DNA from: Bacillus oleivorans
Lineage (GTDB): Bacteria > Bacillota > Bacilli > Bacillales > JC228
Direction of reading: 5' to 3'
Length of the DNA stretch: 64,000 nucleotides
NCBI RefSeq assembly: GCF_900207585.1
Contig: NZ_OAOP01000001.1
Coordinates: forward strand, 682,001-746,000
Shown here: positions 26,429 to 35,914 of the stretch, in pieces
Layout: each line of letters opens with the position of its first letter
Numbering within the stretch: the stretch's first letter is position 1
Program-made: the position numbers and the translations under genes
The notes under the pieces: generated by a model
What the model saw: the letters and a program-made list of their open reading frames with translations, nothing else
Databases searched by the model: none
Told to the model about the DNA's origin: nothing

Positions 26429-27964
26429 TTACACATTAGATTTCTTTCTTCTCCTCACCATTTGCATCAAGCTATTAAATCCTTCTCTATACAGGAAGTA
26501 AAGTCCCGCCACATAGAGCACGACACCTAATGGCACATAGATCATTAATTCGATCAAGGAGTAAAGCGGGGCAAGTAAGCCGGTTTGCTGCAGCAGATAT
26601 AATGGTAAAACCATCACTAAAGTTGGCAAGGTTCCCCGGATAAGCAAGGCTGCGAGCTTCCTGCCTTCTCCTTTATCAAATTCACGGTACACAACAACTG
26701 TCGAAACGGTTAAAAAATATACCGAAACGAGTGAACTGGATAGTGCGAGAGCTGGATAGCCAAAACGATCGACGAGCAAGAAATTCAAAATAAGGTTCAA
26801 TACGATCGTCGTCACACTAATCCGGAATACGACTGCTGTTTTTCCTTTCGCGTACATCGACTTCGACACGATGAATTGCAGACCTTGTGTCAAAATCATT
26901 GGCAGATAGAGCAGTAATGCAATGTAGGCACCTTGTGTGTCAGCGGCTGTATAAGCCCCACGCTGGTAAATAAACTCAAGCAGCGGATAACCAACGACTA
27001 ATAACCCTCCTGTAATCGGTAAAAGCGTCAGCCATGTCAGGCGCATTCCATCATAAAAGGTTTGCTGAAACCCTTTTTGATCATCTGCTCTTTCAGAGAG
27101 CAGTGTGAAAATAATAGTTGCAATGGTAGTACCGTAAATAGCACTCGGAATACTGACGACAAGGGAGGCGTTATTCAAATAGGTAACGGCCCCTGTAATT
27201 GTTCCGGATGCAAAGATATTATTGACAAACATATTAACCTGTCCGACCACAGAATTTAACAGAGCCGGAATAATTAATACGATAAATGTCTTCTGGAATG
27301 TCTTGTCCAACTTCATCTGCGGCTTCCAGTAAAACTCTCGTTTCCGCAAATAAATAAACTGAATAATCACACCACAAACCGTACCGAATAAAAACCCATA
27401 AGCTAAACTGTAAATCCCCCATTGTTCAGAAAAGAGGATGGCAAATACTGCACTCATTAAGGTTGCAAGTAATTTAGAAATATGAGTTGGAACAAACGTA
27501 CGCCGAGACTGTAAATAAGATTCCAAAATCCCGCTTAACGCAATCGCTGCCATCCCATAGAAAAAGAGGCGAGTCATATTGACCGCAACTTCTTCGGCAC
27601 CAGGCGTCATGTTGGCATAAATGAAAGGAACAATGTCATCTGCCCAAATGCCTAAAGGAATGGAGAGAACAAGGAAAATCACAACCGTTATATTCATCAA
27701 TGCATTGGCATTTCGTTCAGTCTCAACTGGTTTTTCCTTTTTTTCTTTCATATAAAGCGGGAGAAATACATTGTTAAACCCGACAGAAATCATGGCAACA
27801 ACTAATGTTATAAAAGAAAAGGCAAGCTTGTAGCCATCGGTGTAGTCACTCGCACCAAATTGATGGGCTACAATTCCTTCCCGCAAAAAACCTGATAGCT
27901 TCAAAACAATTGCTAACAGGGTGATCCAAATGGCAGCCTTCTTCAGATTTGCCATTGATGTCAC
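26429..27964 (-). CDS. MurJ/MviN-family lipid-linked glycan flippase
   Basis: A 511-aa polytopic membrane protein with about 14 predicted helices, of the MurJ/MviN (MOP superfamily) type. The N-terminal half carries the SGFLREGIVAHQFGASDYTDGYKLAF segment with the charged pattern typical of MurJ, and later FVPTHISKLLATLM and FIYQRGAYT, also family landmarks. It moves undecaprenyl-linked sugars across the membrane. Because it is next to a glycosyltransferase and csaB, it probably flips the secondary cell-wall polysaccharide precursor rather than (or besides) lipid II; that is inference. It is 46 bp downstream of the glycosyltransferase gene, with a terminator-like hairpin between. Confidence 0.85.
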   Translation of the reverse strand: MTSMANLKKAAIWITLLAIVLKLSGFLREGIVAHQFGASDYTDGYKLAFSFITLVVAMISVGFNNVFLPLYMKEKKEKPVETERNANALMNITVVIFLVLSIPLGIWADDIVPFIYANMTPGAEEVAVNMTRLFFYGMAAIALSGILESYLQSRRTFVPTHISKLLATLMSAVFAILFSEQWGIYSLAYGFLFGTVCGVIIQFIYLRKREFYWKPQMKLDKTFQKTFIVLIIPALLNSVVGQVNMFVNNIFASGTITGAVTYLNNASLVVSIPSAIYGTTIATIIFTLLSERADDQKGFQQTFYDGMRLTWLTLLPITGGLLVVGYPLLEFIYQRGAYTAADTQGAYIALLLYLPMILTQGLQFIVSKSMYAKGKTAVVFRISVTTIVLNLILNFLLVDRFGYPALALSSSLVSVYFLTVSTVVVYREFDKGEGRKLAALLIRGTLPTLVMVLPLYLLQQTGLLAPLYSLIELMIYVPLGVVLYVAGLYFLYREGFNSLMQMVRRRKKSNV

Positions 27965-27983
27965 CTTCTTTAAAAATTAATGA

Positions 27984-28008
27984 AAAAAAGGGGGCCAGAC
28001 CCCCAAAA
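27984..28008 (-). terminator. hairpin between the glycosyltransferase and murJ genes
   Basis: On the minus strand GGGGG-TCTG-(G)CCCCC followed by seven T. It may attenuate readthrough into the flippase gene. Confidence 0.75.
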
Positions 28009-28010
28009 CG

Positions 28011-29183
28011 TTATACTGTTAAAGCTTTTTTATAAATCTCTTCATATTTTTTTGCTGCAGCGAGGTGAGAGTATTCATTCTCGATTTTCGTACGCGCTTT
28101 TTGGGCTAGCTCCTGACCAAGTTCTGGGTGATCGAGTAACTCAATAATGGCCTCTGCAAGCTGTTCAACATTTTTTTCTTCTACTAATAAACCGTCTTCT
28201 CTGTGGTTGACGATTTCTTTTAGTCCGCCAACGGCACAAGCAACAAGTGGCGAGCCTGAGCCCATTGCTTCCAGTGCTGAAATCGAAGTTGCTTCCTCAA
28301 CACCGGCAGAGTGAACACTTGGCACTAACACAACATCTGAGAGGGCGTAGTACTCTTTTACCGTATCATGAGGAACGGCACCTAATAAGGTTACATTTTG
28401 TTCGAGTCCTTCTCTTGCTACGATATTTTGAATTTCACTCATTGCCTCACCGCTGCCTGCATAAATCAATTGAGTATCAGGGTGAGCCTTCAATACAGCC
28501 GGCAATGAAAGAGCTGGATATATAACCCCATTTTTCTTCGTTAAACGTCGAGGAACGAATAAAACTTTCTTATTTAAATCAATCCCGTACTTTTTCCGAT
28601 ATTCGTCTCGCTTAGCTTGATCCGGCTTAAATTGATGAATATCAATAAAGTTCCGGATGGCTGTAGCTTCAACGCCAGAAACCTCTTTAACATACTCTTT
28701 TAAACGCTGGTCCACTGTAATAATCGCACGTGTACCTTTATAAGAACGAACTTCGACTTCCTTCATATAGTTAGCTTCCGGGCTACCCTCATCCATCGAC
28801 CCTTTACTCACCGATTCAAACGTCATATAGCCGTGCACAGTTGAAACCGTCGGAATCCCAGTTTCCAAAGCAGCTAATGTTGTAAAAGGATCCTGCGCGT
28901 TAATCAAATCATATTGCTTATCTTTATTTTTATTAATCAGCCCTTGGAGCAGGCGCTTCCTTACATTATGACTCCAGACAATGCCTTTACCTTTTTTCAC
29001 TTTATTCAGGACAAAGGATGGCCCTTGCGCATAAAGCTTGCGAACAGGCGAAGGAATATCTGAAAACGATAGAACATCCACCTCATGGCCAAGCGACTCC
29101 AGCCCAGCCTTCAACGTCGTTACATGGGTGGAAAGACCACCAGCATGGGGATAATCATAAGCGGTCGCAATTAATATTTTCAT
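28011..29183 (-). CDS. family-4 glycosyltransferase
   Basis: A 390-aa GT-B glycosyltransferase. The N-terminal Rossmann domain starts MKILIATAYDYPHAGGLSTHV, where the GG-x-S/x-H loop binds donor. The C-terminal domain has VLFVPRRLTKKNGV, LIYAGSGEAMSEIQ, VTLLGAVPHDTVKEYYALSDVVLVPSV and the E-x7-E-type motif EEATSISALEAMGSGSPLVA. It is expected to add a sugar to a lipid-linked wall polysaccharide intermediate at the cytosolic membrane face; donor and acceptor cannot be read. AAGGAGG precedes the ATG. It is separated from csaB upstream by about 400 bp holding dyad array C. Confidence 0.88.
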   Translation of the reverse strand: MKILIATAYDYPHAGGLSTHVTTLKAGLESLGHEVDVLSFSDIPSPVRKLYAQGPSFVLNKVKKGKGIVWSHNVRKRLLQGLINKNKDKQYDLINAQDPFTTLAALETGIPTVSTVHGYMTFESVSKGSMDEGSPEANYMKEVEVRSYKGTRAIITVDQRLKEYVKEVSGVEATAIRNFIDIHQFKPDQAKRDEYRKKYGIDLNKKVLFVPRRLTKKNGVIYPALSLPAVLKAHPDTQLIYAGSGEAMSEIQNIVAREGLEQNVTLLGAVPHDTVKEYYALSDVVLVPSVHSAGVEEATSISALEAMGSGSPLVACAVGGLKEIVNHREDGLLVEEKNVEQLAEAIIELLDHPELGQELAQKARTKIENEYSHLAAAKKYEEIYKKALTV

Positions 29184-29294
29184 GAGTAATTACCTCCTTG
29201 AGTACGGGATTTTTGTACACTCAACTTTCGCAGCGTGAATTCGTTTAGAATGACTGTGGGCTCCATTGAACTTTGCGTTAATGCATTTGCTTAT

Positions 29295-29520
29295 GCGGAC
29301 ATACAATGCGTATTTTATAAAAAGCCGGTTTTTAGAAAATTATAGGACATACAATCCGTTATTCTAACAAAAATGCCTGTTTTAAAAAATTATAGGACAT
29401 ACGTTCCGTTATTTACCGTGAATCATGGAAATATTGCCTGATTTTGTCCAAATAGCGGAACCAGTGTCCGCTAATTTTGAAAAACTGCGATTTTGTCACA
29501 GATAACGGAACGTATGTCCG
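29295..29520. repeat. CGGA-N7-TCCG dyad array, copy C (five motifs)
   Basis: Forward motifs at about 29295 (degenerate, TGCG for TCCG), 29343 and 29393; inverted motifs at about 29451 and 29501. Spacing is 48-50, 50, 58 and 50 bp. This copy has an extra forward unit compared with arrays A and B. Confidence 0.85.
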
Positions 29521-29588
29521 TTAGCAATCCACTGCCCGCAAAAAATGAGTAAACAACCTAATCGAACCAAATTCCGGTTATCCAGAAC

Positions 29589-30698
29589 TCAATCCCGAGC
29601 AAACTTCTCCTTCAACAACTCTATATTCTTCAACGCTTCTTTCTTTAGTTCCTCAGCATTCGTCTTCACAATAGTAGCGTAGTGATTGTGGTTATCTAAG
29701 ATCTTCATCGCATTTTCCACTAACACTTGCTCATCCACTTCCTCTAATACAGACGAAACTTCCCACATTCCGTTTCGCTTCAGCAGACTTTCAACCTTTT
29801 TATCATAGCTTAACCCGATATGGGGAACTCCCATCAGGGTAGAGAAAATCAAAGCGTGCAGGCGCATTCCAATTGTCATTTTACATTGCCCGATAAACTG
29901 TAAATATTGGTTTGGCGTGAAATCATTACCAAGCAATAAACACTTATCCGCATGCTTCATGTGAGCCATCACATCTTTACTTGCCTTTTCATCGTGGTGG
30001 CCTTCCATTGGAACAAAGACAGGGGTGAAACCCGTCTTTTCGATGAGCTGATCCAAAATCACAGCCATTTGCTCAAACTGCTTTGTCCGACCTAACCACG
30101 GACGTACAGAAACCGCAATCAGCCGCTCGTCACCCTTCAGCCCTAAAGACTCGACACAAGCCCTATCTTCCTTCGGCTGAAACGCAAACACAATATCAGA
30201 CGTCACCACAGTCTGAGGCTTCTTAACCCCCAGCTTATGTAAAAGCTCCTTCGAGTACTCATCCCGTACCGTAATAAAATCAGCCAGATTGGCAAGCTTC
30301 ATTAAAAACTTGCCCCACCCGGAATTAACCGGACCGACTCCTTGAGAGAAAAACATCACTTTTGTCCCGCAAAGCTTTGCCAGTAAGACAATTAATAAAT
30401 AATAGGGAAGAGGTCCGAACAAAAACTTAGTCGGATACGTATCCTGTAGAAGTCCACCTCCACCACTAATCAATAAATCAGCACTCTTAAGCTCGCGAAC
30501 TTTTTCTTTATTTTCCCGTCGCCATGCCCGGTAAACGGACTTAACATTATGTTCCTTTGCCGTCTTCTCAGGAGACAAAGAAAAAACGGTAATTTCTGGA
30601 TTATCAAAATTTGTGCGTAAATTGTCAATAATTGCTTCTAAAATTGCTTCATCACCAGTGTTGCCAAGGCCATAAAAGCCAGAAATAACAAATTTCAA
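29589..30698 (-). CDS. csaB: polysaccharide pyruvyl transferase CsaB
   Basis: A 369-aa ketal-pyruvyl transferase that adds pyruvate from PEP to the secondary cell-wall polysaccharide, creating the epitope recognised by SLH domains. The N-terminal signature VISGFYGLGNTGDEAILEAII, the LLISGGGGLLQDTYP loop and the late MTIGMRLHALIFSTLMGVPHIGLSYD block are those of CsaB. The start is TTG, with AAGGAGG seven bases before it. With nine SLH proteins in the window this gene is the functional link between polysaccharide synthesis and the surface proteins. It is divergent from the UDP-ManNAc dehydrogenase operon. Confidence 0.95.
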   Translation of the reverse strand: MKFVISGFYGLGNTGDEAILEAIIDNLRTNFDNPEITVFSLSPEKTAKEHNVKSVYRAWRRENKEKVRELKSADLLISGGGGLLQDTYPTKFLFGPLPYYLLIVLLAKLCGTKVMFFSQGVGPVNSGWGKFLMKLANLADFITVRDEYSKELLHKLGVKKPQTVVTSDIVFAFQPKEDRACVESLGLKGDERLIAVSVRPWLGRTKQFEQMAVILDQLIEKTGFTPVFVPMEGHHDEKASKDVMAHMKHADKCLLLGNDFTPNQYLQFIGQCKMTIGMRLHALIFSTLMGVPHIGLSYDKKVESLLKRNGMWEVSSVLEEVDEQVLVENAMKILDNHNHYATIVKTNAEELKKEALKNIELLKEKFARD

Positions 30699-31038
30699 GG
30701 ATGCTCCTCCTTTTGCAGTCTAAAAGGTTTACCCTTATTATTAGGAAGGGAATATATACACCATTAGGTTCTATGCCTTCTCACAGGGCAAGCCTATAAA
30801 ATTCATGCTATATTTTATCATTCCCTTAAGTAAACAACAATGAAAACTAATGCAAGTCGAAAATTGGCATGATATACTATGTGAGAAATAATTTCATATC
30901 CAAATGTGGGAAAGGTGCAAAGGGTCAGAAAAGAAATAGATCCCTCGTATATGTATAGGAAATCATACGAGAATTTGACCTGTTACCCAAAACACCAAGA
31001 ACCCCCACTTACTTCAAAAAAAGCGAGGTCTTTTTTTA
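30699..31038. other. divergent intergenic region (csaB / dehydrogenase operon)
   Basis: Holds the csaB ribosome site on the minus strand and, on the plus strand, a TATACT (30873-30878) that could be a -10 without a good -35. The dehydrogenase start is preceded by GCGAGG about 10 bases upstream. A short plus-strand frame (30906-31115) runs into the dehydrogenase start in another frame and is not credible. Confidence 0.5.
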
Positions 31039-32313
31039 ATGAAAAAAATATGTGTCGTTGGATTAGGATACATTGGTCTTCCTACATCCGCCATCTTCGC
31101 CCAAGCAGGCTTTGAAGTGGTCGGCGTCGATGTAAACCAAAAGATCGTTGATTCTTTAAATAATGGAAAAATTCATATTGAAGAACCAGGTCTGCCTGAG
31201 GTTGTGGAACGAGTTGTAAAAGCGGGAAAGCTACGCGCTTCTCAAACACCTGAACCAGCAGACGTTTATATTGTGGCGGTTCCAACACCGATCCATCCAG
31301 ATCAAACAGCGAATGTTGATTACGTAAGGGATGCAGTGCAAACCATCACTCCATTTATTCAAAAAGGAAATGTTCTCATTGTCGAATCTACGATTCCGCC
31401 AAGAACAATGGATGATTTAGTTGCACCTATCATCAAAGAATCCGGATTAGATCCATATAAAGACGTTGCGATTGCTCACTGTCCGGAACGTGTTCTCCCA
31501 GGACAAATCCTTAGAGAGCTTATTGAAAATACACGCATTGTCGGCGGTATTACGCCTGAAGCTGCGAAACAAGCGGCTGATGTCTATCGTGCTGTCGTGA
31601 AAGGCGATGTAATGGAAACAGAAGCGGTTACAGCCGAAATGTCTAAGCTGATGGAAAACACTTATCGTGACGTAAACATTGCCCTTGCAAACGAGCTTGT
31701 TAAAATTTCAGCGAAACTTGGAGTGGATGCTCACTCAGTGATTGCGCTTGCTAACCGCCACCCGCGTGTCAATATCCATCTCCCTGGACCAGGTGTCGGC
31801 GGCCACTGTTTAGCAGTTGACCCTTACTTTATCGTGGAAAAAGCACAAGAAGAATCACCATTGATTCAAACAGCAAGAAACATTAATAACTCAATGCCTC
31901 ATTATGTTGAAACGCAAGTGGAACGATTAACGTCTGAATTAAAGAATCCAAAAATTGCCTTGTTTGGTTTGACGTATAAAGGAAATATAGATGATGTCCG
32001 GGAAAGTCCAGCACTCGATATTGCGGAATCTCTGCTCAAGCATCCAAAGCTCAATGTCGTGGCTCACGATCCGCACGTTCGTGAAGAACAAGTTTCCTTC
32101 CCATTACACAGCTTTGAGGATGCGATTAAAGACGCACACCTCATTGTCGTGTTAGCGGATCACAATGAGTTTAAGAACTTAGATGGGGCAGTCTTAAAGC
32201 AGCATATGAAGACTCCAGTTATCTTTGATACGAAAAACTGTGTGAACGAAATTGAAGGAGTAACGATTTACCGGTTAGGAAATCTGTCTCATCTAAAAGC
32301 GATTCAAGAGTAA
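31039..32313 (+). CDS. UDP-N-acetyl-D-mannosamine dehydrogenase (WecC type)
   Basis: A 424-aa NAD-dependent UDP-sugar dehydrogenase oxidising UDP-ManNAc to UDP-ManNAc uronic acid. N-terminal Rossmann motif CVVGLGYIGLPTSAIFAQAG, the STIPPRTMD and CPERVLPG loops, KLMENTYRDVNIALANEL and the catalytic Cys in PGPGVGGHCLAVDPYFI are all visible, followed by the NAD-binding FGLTYKGNIDDVRESPALDI domain. The product supplies an acidic sugar for cell-wall polysaccharide. No UDP-GlcNAc 2-epimerase lies in the window, so that step is encoded elsewhere. It starts the plus-strand polysaccharide operon; tagA-like follows after 12 bp. Confidence 0.9.
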   Translation: MKKICVVGLGYIGLPTSAIFAQAGFEVVGVDVNQKIVDSLNNGKIHIEEPGLPEVVERVVKAGKLRASQTPEPADVYIVAVPTPIHPDQTANVDYVRDAVQTITPFIQKGNVLIVESTIPPRTMDDLVAPIIKESGLDPYKDVAIAHCPERVLPGQILRELIENTRIVGGITPEAAKQAADVYRAVVKGDVMETEAVTAEMSKLMENTYRDVNIALANELVKISAKLGVDAHSVIALANRHPRVNIHLPGPGVGGHCLAVDPYFIVEKAQEESPLIQTARNINNSMPHYVETQVERLTSELKNPKIALFGLTYKGNIDDVRESPALDIAESLLKHPKLNVVAHDPHVREEQVSFPLHSFEDAIKDAHLIVVLADHNEFKNLDGAVLKQHMKTPVIFDTKNCVNEIEGVTIYRLGNLSHLKAIQE

Positions 32314-32325
32314 GGGGAGAATAGC

Positions 32326-33054
32326 ATGAAAAAGGAGACCTATTTTGGTGTAGAGGTTTCACCGCTATCGTATGAGGAGATTGTCGATACACTAAAATTA
32401 AGGATTCACTCTGGGGAACAATCAACCATTATTGCTGTCAATCCTGAAAAAGTTATGGCTGCACAAAACAATCCGCAGCTAAAAGAGCTGATTAATGGCT
32501 CTACCTTTCAGATTCCGGATGGAGTCGGAATCTTGCTGGCTTCAAAATTAAAAGGAGGCGACATCCAATCAAGAGTCACAGGTGTGGACATGATGGAGCG
32601 CCTTCTCTTAATGGCTGAGCAGGAAGGGTACAAAGTCTTTCTTTATGGGGCAAAAGAAGAGGTTGTAAGCAAGGCGGCTGCTAACATCCAAATTAAGCAT
32701 CCGGCGATCCAGCTGGGCGGCTATGAAAATGGCTATGTCCAAGATCAAGAGGAACTTGTTGAGAGAATCAATGAATCTGGTGCAGATATTTTATTTGTTG
32801 CCTTAGGCAGTCCAAGACAAGAGCTCTGGATTCGTGAAAACATGCCGCGCCTAAATGTGAAAGTGTTCCAAGGGGTTGGCGGAAGCTTTGATGTTTATGC
32901 TGGCCATGTCCAAAGAGCACCAGAAGGATTCCGCAAACTCGGTCTGGAATGGCTTTACCGCCTTATGAAAGAACCAAAGCGATTCAAGCGCCAGCTGGCA
33001 CTGCCAAAATTCCTGTTAAAAGTTCTGTTTACAAGAAAGGATCAGGCTAGATGA
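32326..33054 (+). CDS. tagA: WecG/TagA/CpsF-family glycosyltransferase
   Basis: A 242-aa GT26-family enzyme. Landmarks: AVNPEKVMAAQNNPQL, FQIPDGVGILLASKLKGG (with the D of the catalytic pocket), VTGVDMMERLL, KVFLYGAKEEVV and LFVALGSPRQELWIREN. These proteins transfer ManNAc (TagA) or ManNAc uronic acid (WecG) to undecaprenyl-PP-GlcNAc. With the dehydrogenase just upstream, transfer of ManNAcA is the more likely activity here, which is inference. AAGGGGAG precedes the ATG. The next gene overlaps its stop by four bases. Confidence 0.9.
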   Translation: MKKETYFGVEVSPLSYEEIVDTLKLRIHSGEQSTIIAVNPEKVMAAQNNPQLKELINGSTFQIPDGVGILLASKLKGGDIQSRVTGVDMMERLLLMAEQEGYKVFLYGAKEEVVSKAAANIQIKHPAIQLGGYENGYVQDQEELVERINESGADILFVALGSPRQELWIRENMPRLNVKVFQGVGGSFDVYAGHVQRAPEGFRKLGLEWLYRLMKEPKRFKRQLALPKFLLKVLFTRKDQAR

Positions 33055-34151
33055 AAATCTTACACTTAATTAGCGGAGGAGAAACCGGCGGCTCGCGAAA
33101 GCATGTTGTCACACTCCTTGCGAAATTTCCAAGAGAACAAATTTGTCTAGCCGTGTTCCAGGAAGGAGCGCTTTCACAGGAAGCCAGAGAAGTTGGGATC
33201 CGTGTAGAGGTTTTTCAGCAAAAATCTCGCTATGATTTGTCGGTGTTAAACCAGCTTGCTTCGTTTATTAATAAAGAAGGTTTTGACATTCTTCATACCC
33301 ATGGACCGCGTGCAAACTTTCTCACAACCTTTATGATTGGAAAAACCAACTGCCGCTGGGTCACCACGATTCACAGTGATCCGAAGCTGGATTTCATGAA
33401 AGGCGGGCTTAAGGGTAAGCTATTCACGAAGCTTAATCTTTGGTCCTATCAAAAAATTCAATACTTCTTCGCGGTAACAGAGAGATTTAAACAAAACCTC
33501 ATGGAAATAGGAATTGAGGGAGAGAAGATTCAAACCGTCTACAATGGGATTGATTTTACACCTCCTCAGCCTGAAGATGTCTCACTCCGGGAGAACCTCG
33601 GATTATCGCAACAGGATTTTATTATGGCTTTTATTGCACGTTTACATCCCGTTAAAGGACATGATCTTGTGCTAAAAGCACTCCATAACCTAAAAAATCC
33701 TCGAGTTAAGCTGCTCCTAATCGGAGACGGCCCGATTAAACAAGAAATAGAAGAAAAAATCAATGAACTCAACCTTGAATCTCAAGTCACGATGCTCGGC
33801 TTTCGTAAAGATGTAGCTAATCTACTATCCATTTCTGATGTAGCATTGCTTGCCTCTGAAAGTGAAAGCTTTCCGCTTGTTTTACTGGAGGCTGCTAATC
33901 AAGAGGTTCCAATCATTACAACCGATGTTGGTGGTGTGAAGGAATTAGTGCTAGAGCCAGAAATGGGCTGGATTGTTCCTGTAGGAGATCAAGCTGGTTA
34001 TGAAAATGCAATAAAACGTGCGTATGATTCCTGGGAAAATGGAATGCTACAAGAAAAGGGAAAATCCCTTCGTAAGCATGCCGAAGCAAATTTCTCGCTA
34101 GATAACTTAGTTCATCTAACAACCGAAACCTACAGTAGACTACTGAAATAA
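33051..34151 (+). CDS. family-4 glycosyltransferase
   Basis: A 366-aa GT-B glycosyltransferase: N-terminal LHLISGGETGGSRKHVVTL donor/acceptor loop, DILHTHGPRANF, TIHSDPKLDF and VYNGIDF, then the C-terminal nucleotide-sugar domain with AFIARLHPVKGHDLVLKAL, LLIGDGPIKQEIEEK, VTMLGFRKDVANLLSISDVALLASESESFPLVLLEAA. The ATG overlaps the tagA-like stop codon (ATGA), so translation is coupled. Probably extends the same wall polysaccharide; the sugar is unknown. Confidence 0.9.
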   Translation: MKILHLISGGETGGSRKHVVTLLAKFPREQICLAVFQEGALSQEAREVGIRVEVFQQKSRYDLSVLNQLASFINKEGFDILHTHGPRANFLTTFMIGKTNCRWVTTIHSDPKLDFMKGGLKGKLFTKLNLWSYQKIQYFFAVTERFKQNLMEIGIEGEKIQTVYNGIDFTPPQPEDVSLRENLGLSQQDFIMAFIARLHPVKGHDLVLKALHNLKNPRVKLLLIGDGPIKQEIEEKINELNLESQVTMLGFRKDVANLLSISDVALLASESESFPLVLLEAANQEVPIITTDVGGVKELVLEPEMGWIVPVGDQAGYENAIKRAYDSWENGMLQEKGKSLRKHAEANFSLDNLVHLTTETYSRLLK

Positions 34152-34266
34152 TAGATAGTACAAATTTGTTTAGGGATCAGAATGGAAAAATTATTCATTG
34201 CCCTACATAAAAATTTTTATTAATGTATTACCGTACTGTGAAACTAAAAAGGGGAACCTACAGATT

Positions 34267-35646
34267 ATGATCGAAACTAAAAACAGCCTAACGTATTACG
34301 TCGTTATAGCCATGCTTTGCCTGGTTCCAATTGTATATTGGAAAGAATATCTGGGACCAATCCCGATAAGTATCGAAATTATTCTCATTCCACTGCTCGT
34401 ACTGGCAGCCTTATACGATTATTGGAAGAAAAATATAGAACTCAATTCTTTTCCGGTCATGCCAATTCTAATTGCGTTCATTTCCTTCTTTATCGCATCC
34501 CTGCTTTCGTTAATCAAAGCAGAATACATGGCCCCTGCGATTATGGAAATTTTGCGATTCCTATCATATGTTTTCCTATTTACCATTTTGGTAAAAATAA
34601 AATTCTCAAAAGAACAATACTTTACCTTTGCAAAAGTATTCGGAGCGACAGCCCTATTAATTGGGATTTTCGGGATCATACAATATGTATTTGATATTTC
34701 CTTAAACAAAGCAGGATTATATGCACTGGAGGAAGCAAAAGGTCGGGTCGATGGAACATTAGAAAATCCTAACTACTTTTCTTCATTCCTTAACTACGTG
34801 ATTCCAACACTTGTTTTATTGAGTGTGGTGTACTTCCAACAGAAAAAATGGCAGTTCTTCTATTTTGGGTTCTTTGCCATTTACGTGATAAACCTAATCT
34901 TTACGTATACCCGTGCAGCATGGGTAACGATGTTCTGTGCCTTCTTCCTAACGATTCTCTTCATGCCAAAGAGATTCCTGAAAGGTTTCTTCAAGCCGCA
35001 CATGCTGATCGCATTTGTTGTATTAATTGTATCGGTATACTTTATGCCAGATGTTCAGTCAAGAACAAATTCTGCGATTTACGCGGTGCAACAGCTCATT
35101 TTTCCTAAATGGCATATGGCATTACCAGGAGACGGGGGAGATGGAGAAGAAGATCCTGATGTTGTGGAAGAGGATCCAGATGATGAAACAACTGAAAGAG
35201 CCGTAGTATCCCGTGTCACACTCTGGAAAACCGGCTGGTTTATGTTTAGAGACAATCCATTACTTGGAGTCGGAATCGGGAACTACTATGACCGCTACAG
35301 CGACTTTACCGAAAAATATCCGGAACTCGATATCGGCCACGAAACCTATTCAGTCCATAACTCTTATCTGAAGGTAATGGCTGAAGGCGGAACAATCGGA
35401 ATTCTGACCTTTATGTCGATTTACGTGATTTTCTTCCTTTATATCCTGCGCTTATTCTTTAAGCAGCCGGATCTAAAAGGTAAAGTGATCGCAGCCGGAC
35501 TATTTGTCGGAAGTACAACGTTTATGGTGCAAAACCTTTCAAACAACCTCATGTTTATCCCAAGGTTAAATGTGATCTTCTGGTTAGTCGGAGCACTTGC
35601 TTTAGCTTTCCTTTATCTAAATCAAAAACAATTTAAAGATGCATAA
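34267..35646 (+). CDS. O-antigen ligase/polymerase-family membrane protein (Wzy/WaaL type)
   Basis: A 459-aa polytopic membrane protein with about 12 helices. The family's large external loop is present between the helices at about residues 270-400 and holds the TRVTLWKTGWFMFRDNPLLGVGIGNYYDRY block and a conserved HETYSVHNSYLKVMAEGG with the catalytic-type His. An unusually acidic DGGDGEEDPDVVEEDPDDE stretch lies in this loop. It would polymerise or ligate lipid-linked glycan on the outer membrane face. ATG at 34267 is chosen over an in-frame start at 34198 because AAGGGG lies upstream, though its spacing (12 bases) is long. A strong terminator follows. Confidence 0.85.
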   Translation: MIETKNSLTYYVVIAMLCLVPIVYWKEYLGPIPISIEIILIPLLVLAALYDYWKKNIELNSFPVMPILIAFISFFIASLLSLIKAEYMAPAIMEILRFLSYVFLFTILVKIKFSKEQYFTFAKVFGATALLIGIFGIIQYVFDISLNKAGLYALEEAKGRVDGTLENPNYFSSFLNYVIPTLVLLSVVYFQQKKWQFFYFGFFAIYVINLIFTYTRAAWVTMFCAFFLTILFMPKRFLKGFFKPHMLIAFVVLIVSVYFMPDVQSRTNSAIYAVQQLIFPKWHMALPGDGGDGEEDPDVVEEDPDDETTERAVVSRVTLWKTGWFMFRDNPLLGVGIGNYYDRYSDFTEKYPELDIGHETYSVHNSYLKVMAEGGTIGILTFMSIYVIFFLYILRLFFKQPDLKGKVIAAGLFVGSTTFMVQNLSNNLMFIPRLNVIFWLVGALALAFLYLNQKQFKDA

Positions 35647-35650
35647 AAGA

Positions 35651-35692
35651 GACACCACTTTTCCATAAGCGAAAGGTGGTGTTTTTTTTTTT
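35651..35692 (+). terminator. terminator of the polysaccharide operon
   Basis: ACACCACTTTTC / GAAAGGTGGTGT stem followed by a run of twelve T. Confidence 0.95.
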
Positions 35693-35736
35693 GCTAAAAA
35701 ATTCTCTGTAACATAAAATTTTTTTTGGGAGTTAGG

Positions 35737-35762
35737 TGAAACTTTTTCGTAAACTATACGTC
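35737..35762 (+). promoter_or_regulatory. ECF-sigma-type promoter of the S-layer gene
   Basis: TGAAAC (35737-35742), 16-bp spacer, CGTC (35759-35762). This fits the promoter consensus shared by Bacillus envelope-stress sigma factors (SigX, SigW, SigM). A start near 35769 would give a leader of about 360 nt. Confidence 0.65.
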
Positions 35763-35886
35763 ATATATAAGGAAAAAATTTTCTATAATGGCATAGAAAA
35801 GTGCATTTTTGGGATAAAAATTCATACAATTTTCCCATGTATGCAGAAAATTCCATGGTTCCACTTGAGAAATTTGTAAAAAACAG

Positions 35887-35914
35887 TTGAAAAATCCTAG
35901 CGCTTTGGTAGAAT
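35887..35914 (+). promoter_or_regulatory. sigma-A promoter of the S-layer gene
   Basis: TTGAAA (35887-35892), 16-bp spacer, TAGAAT (35909-35914). It would give a leader of about 205 nt. Confidence 0.6.

Noticed and set aside
30906-31115. 69-codon frame overlapping the start of the UDP-ManNAc dehydrogenase
   Set aside because: Different frame from the well-supported dehydrogenase, no family resemblance; the overlap part is coding in the other frame.
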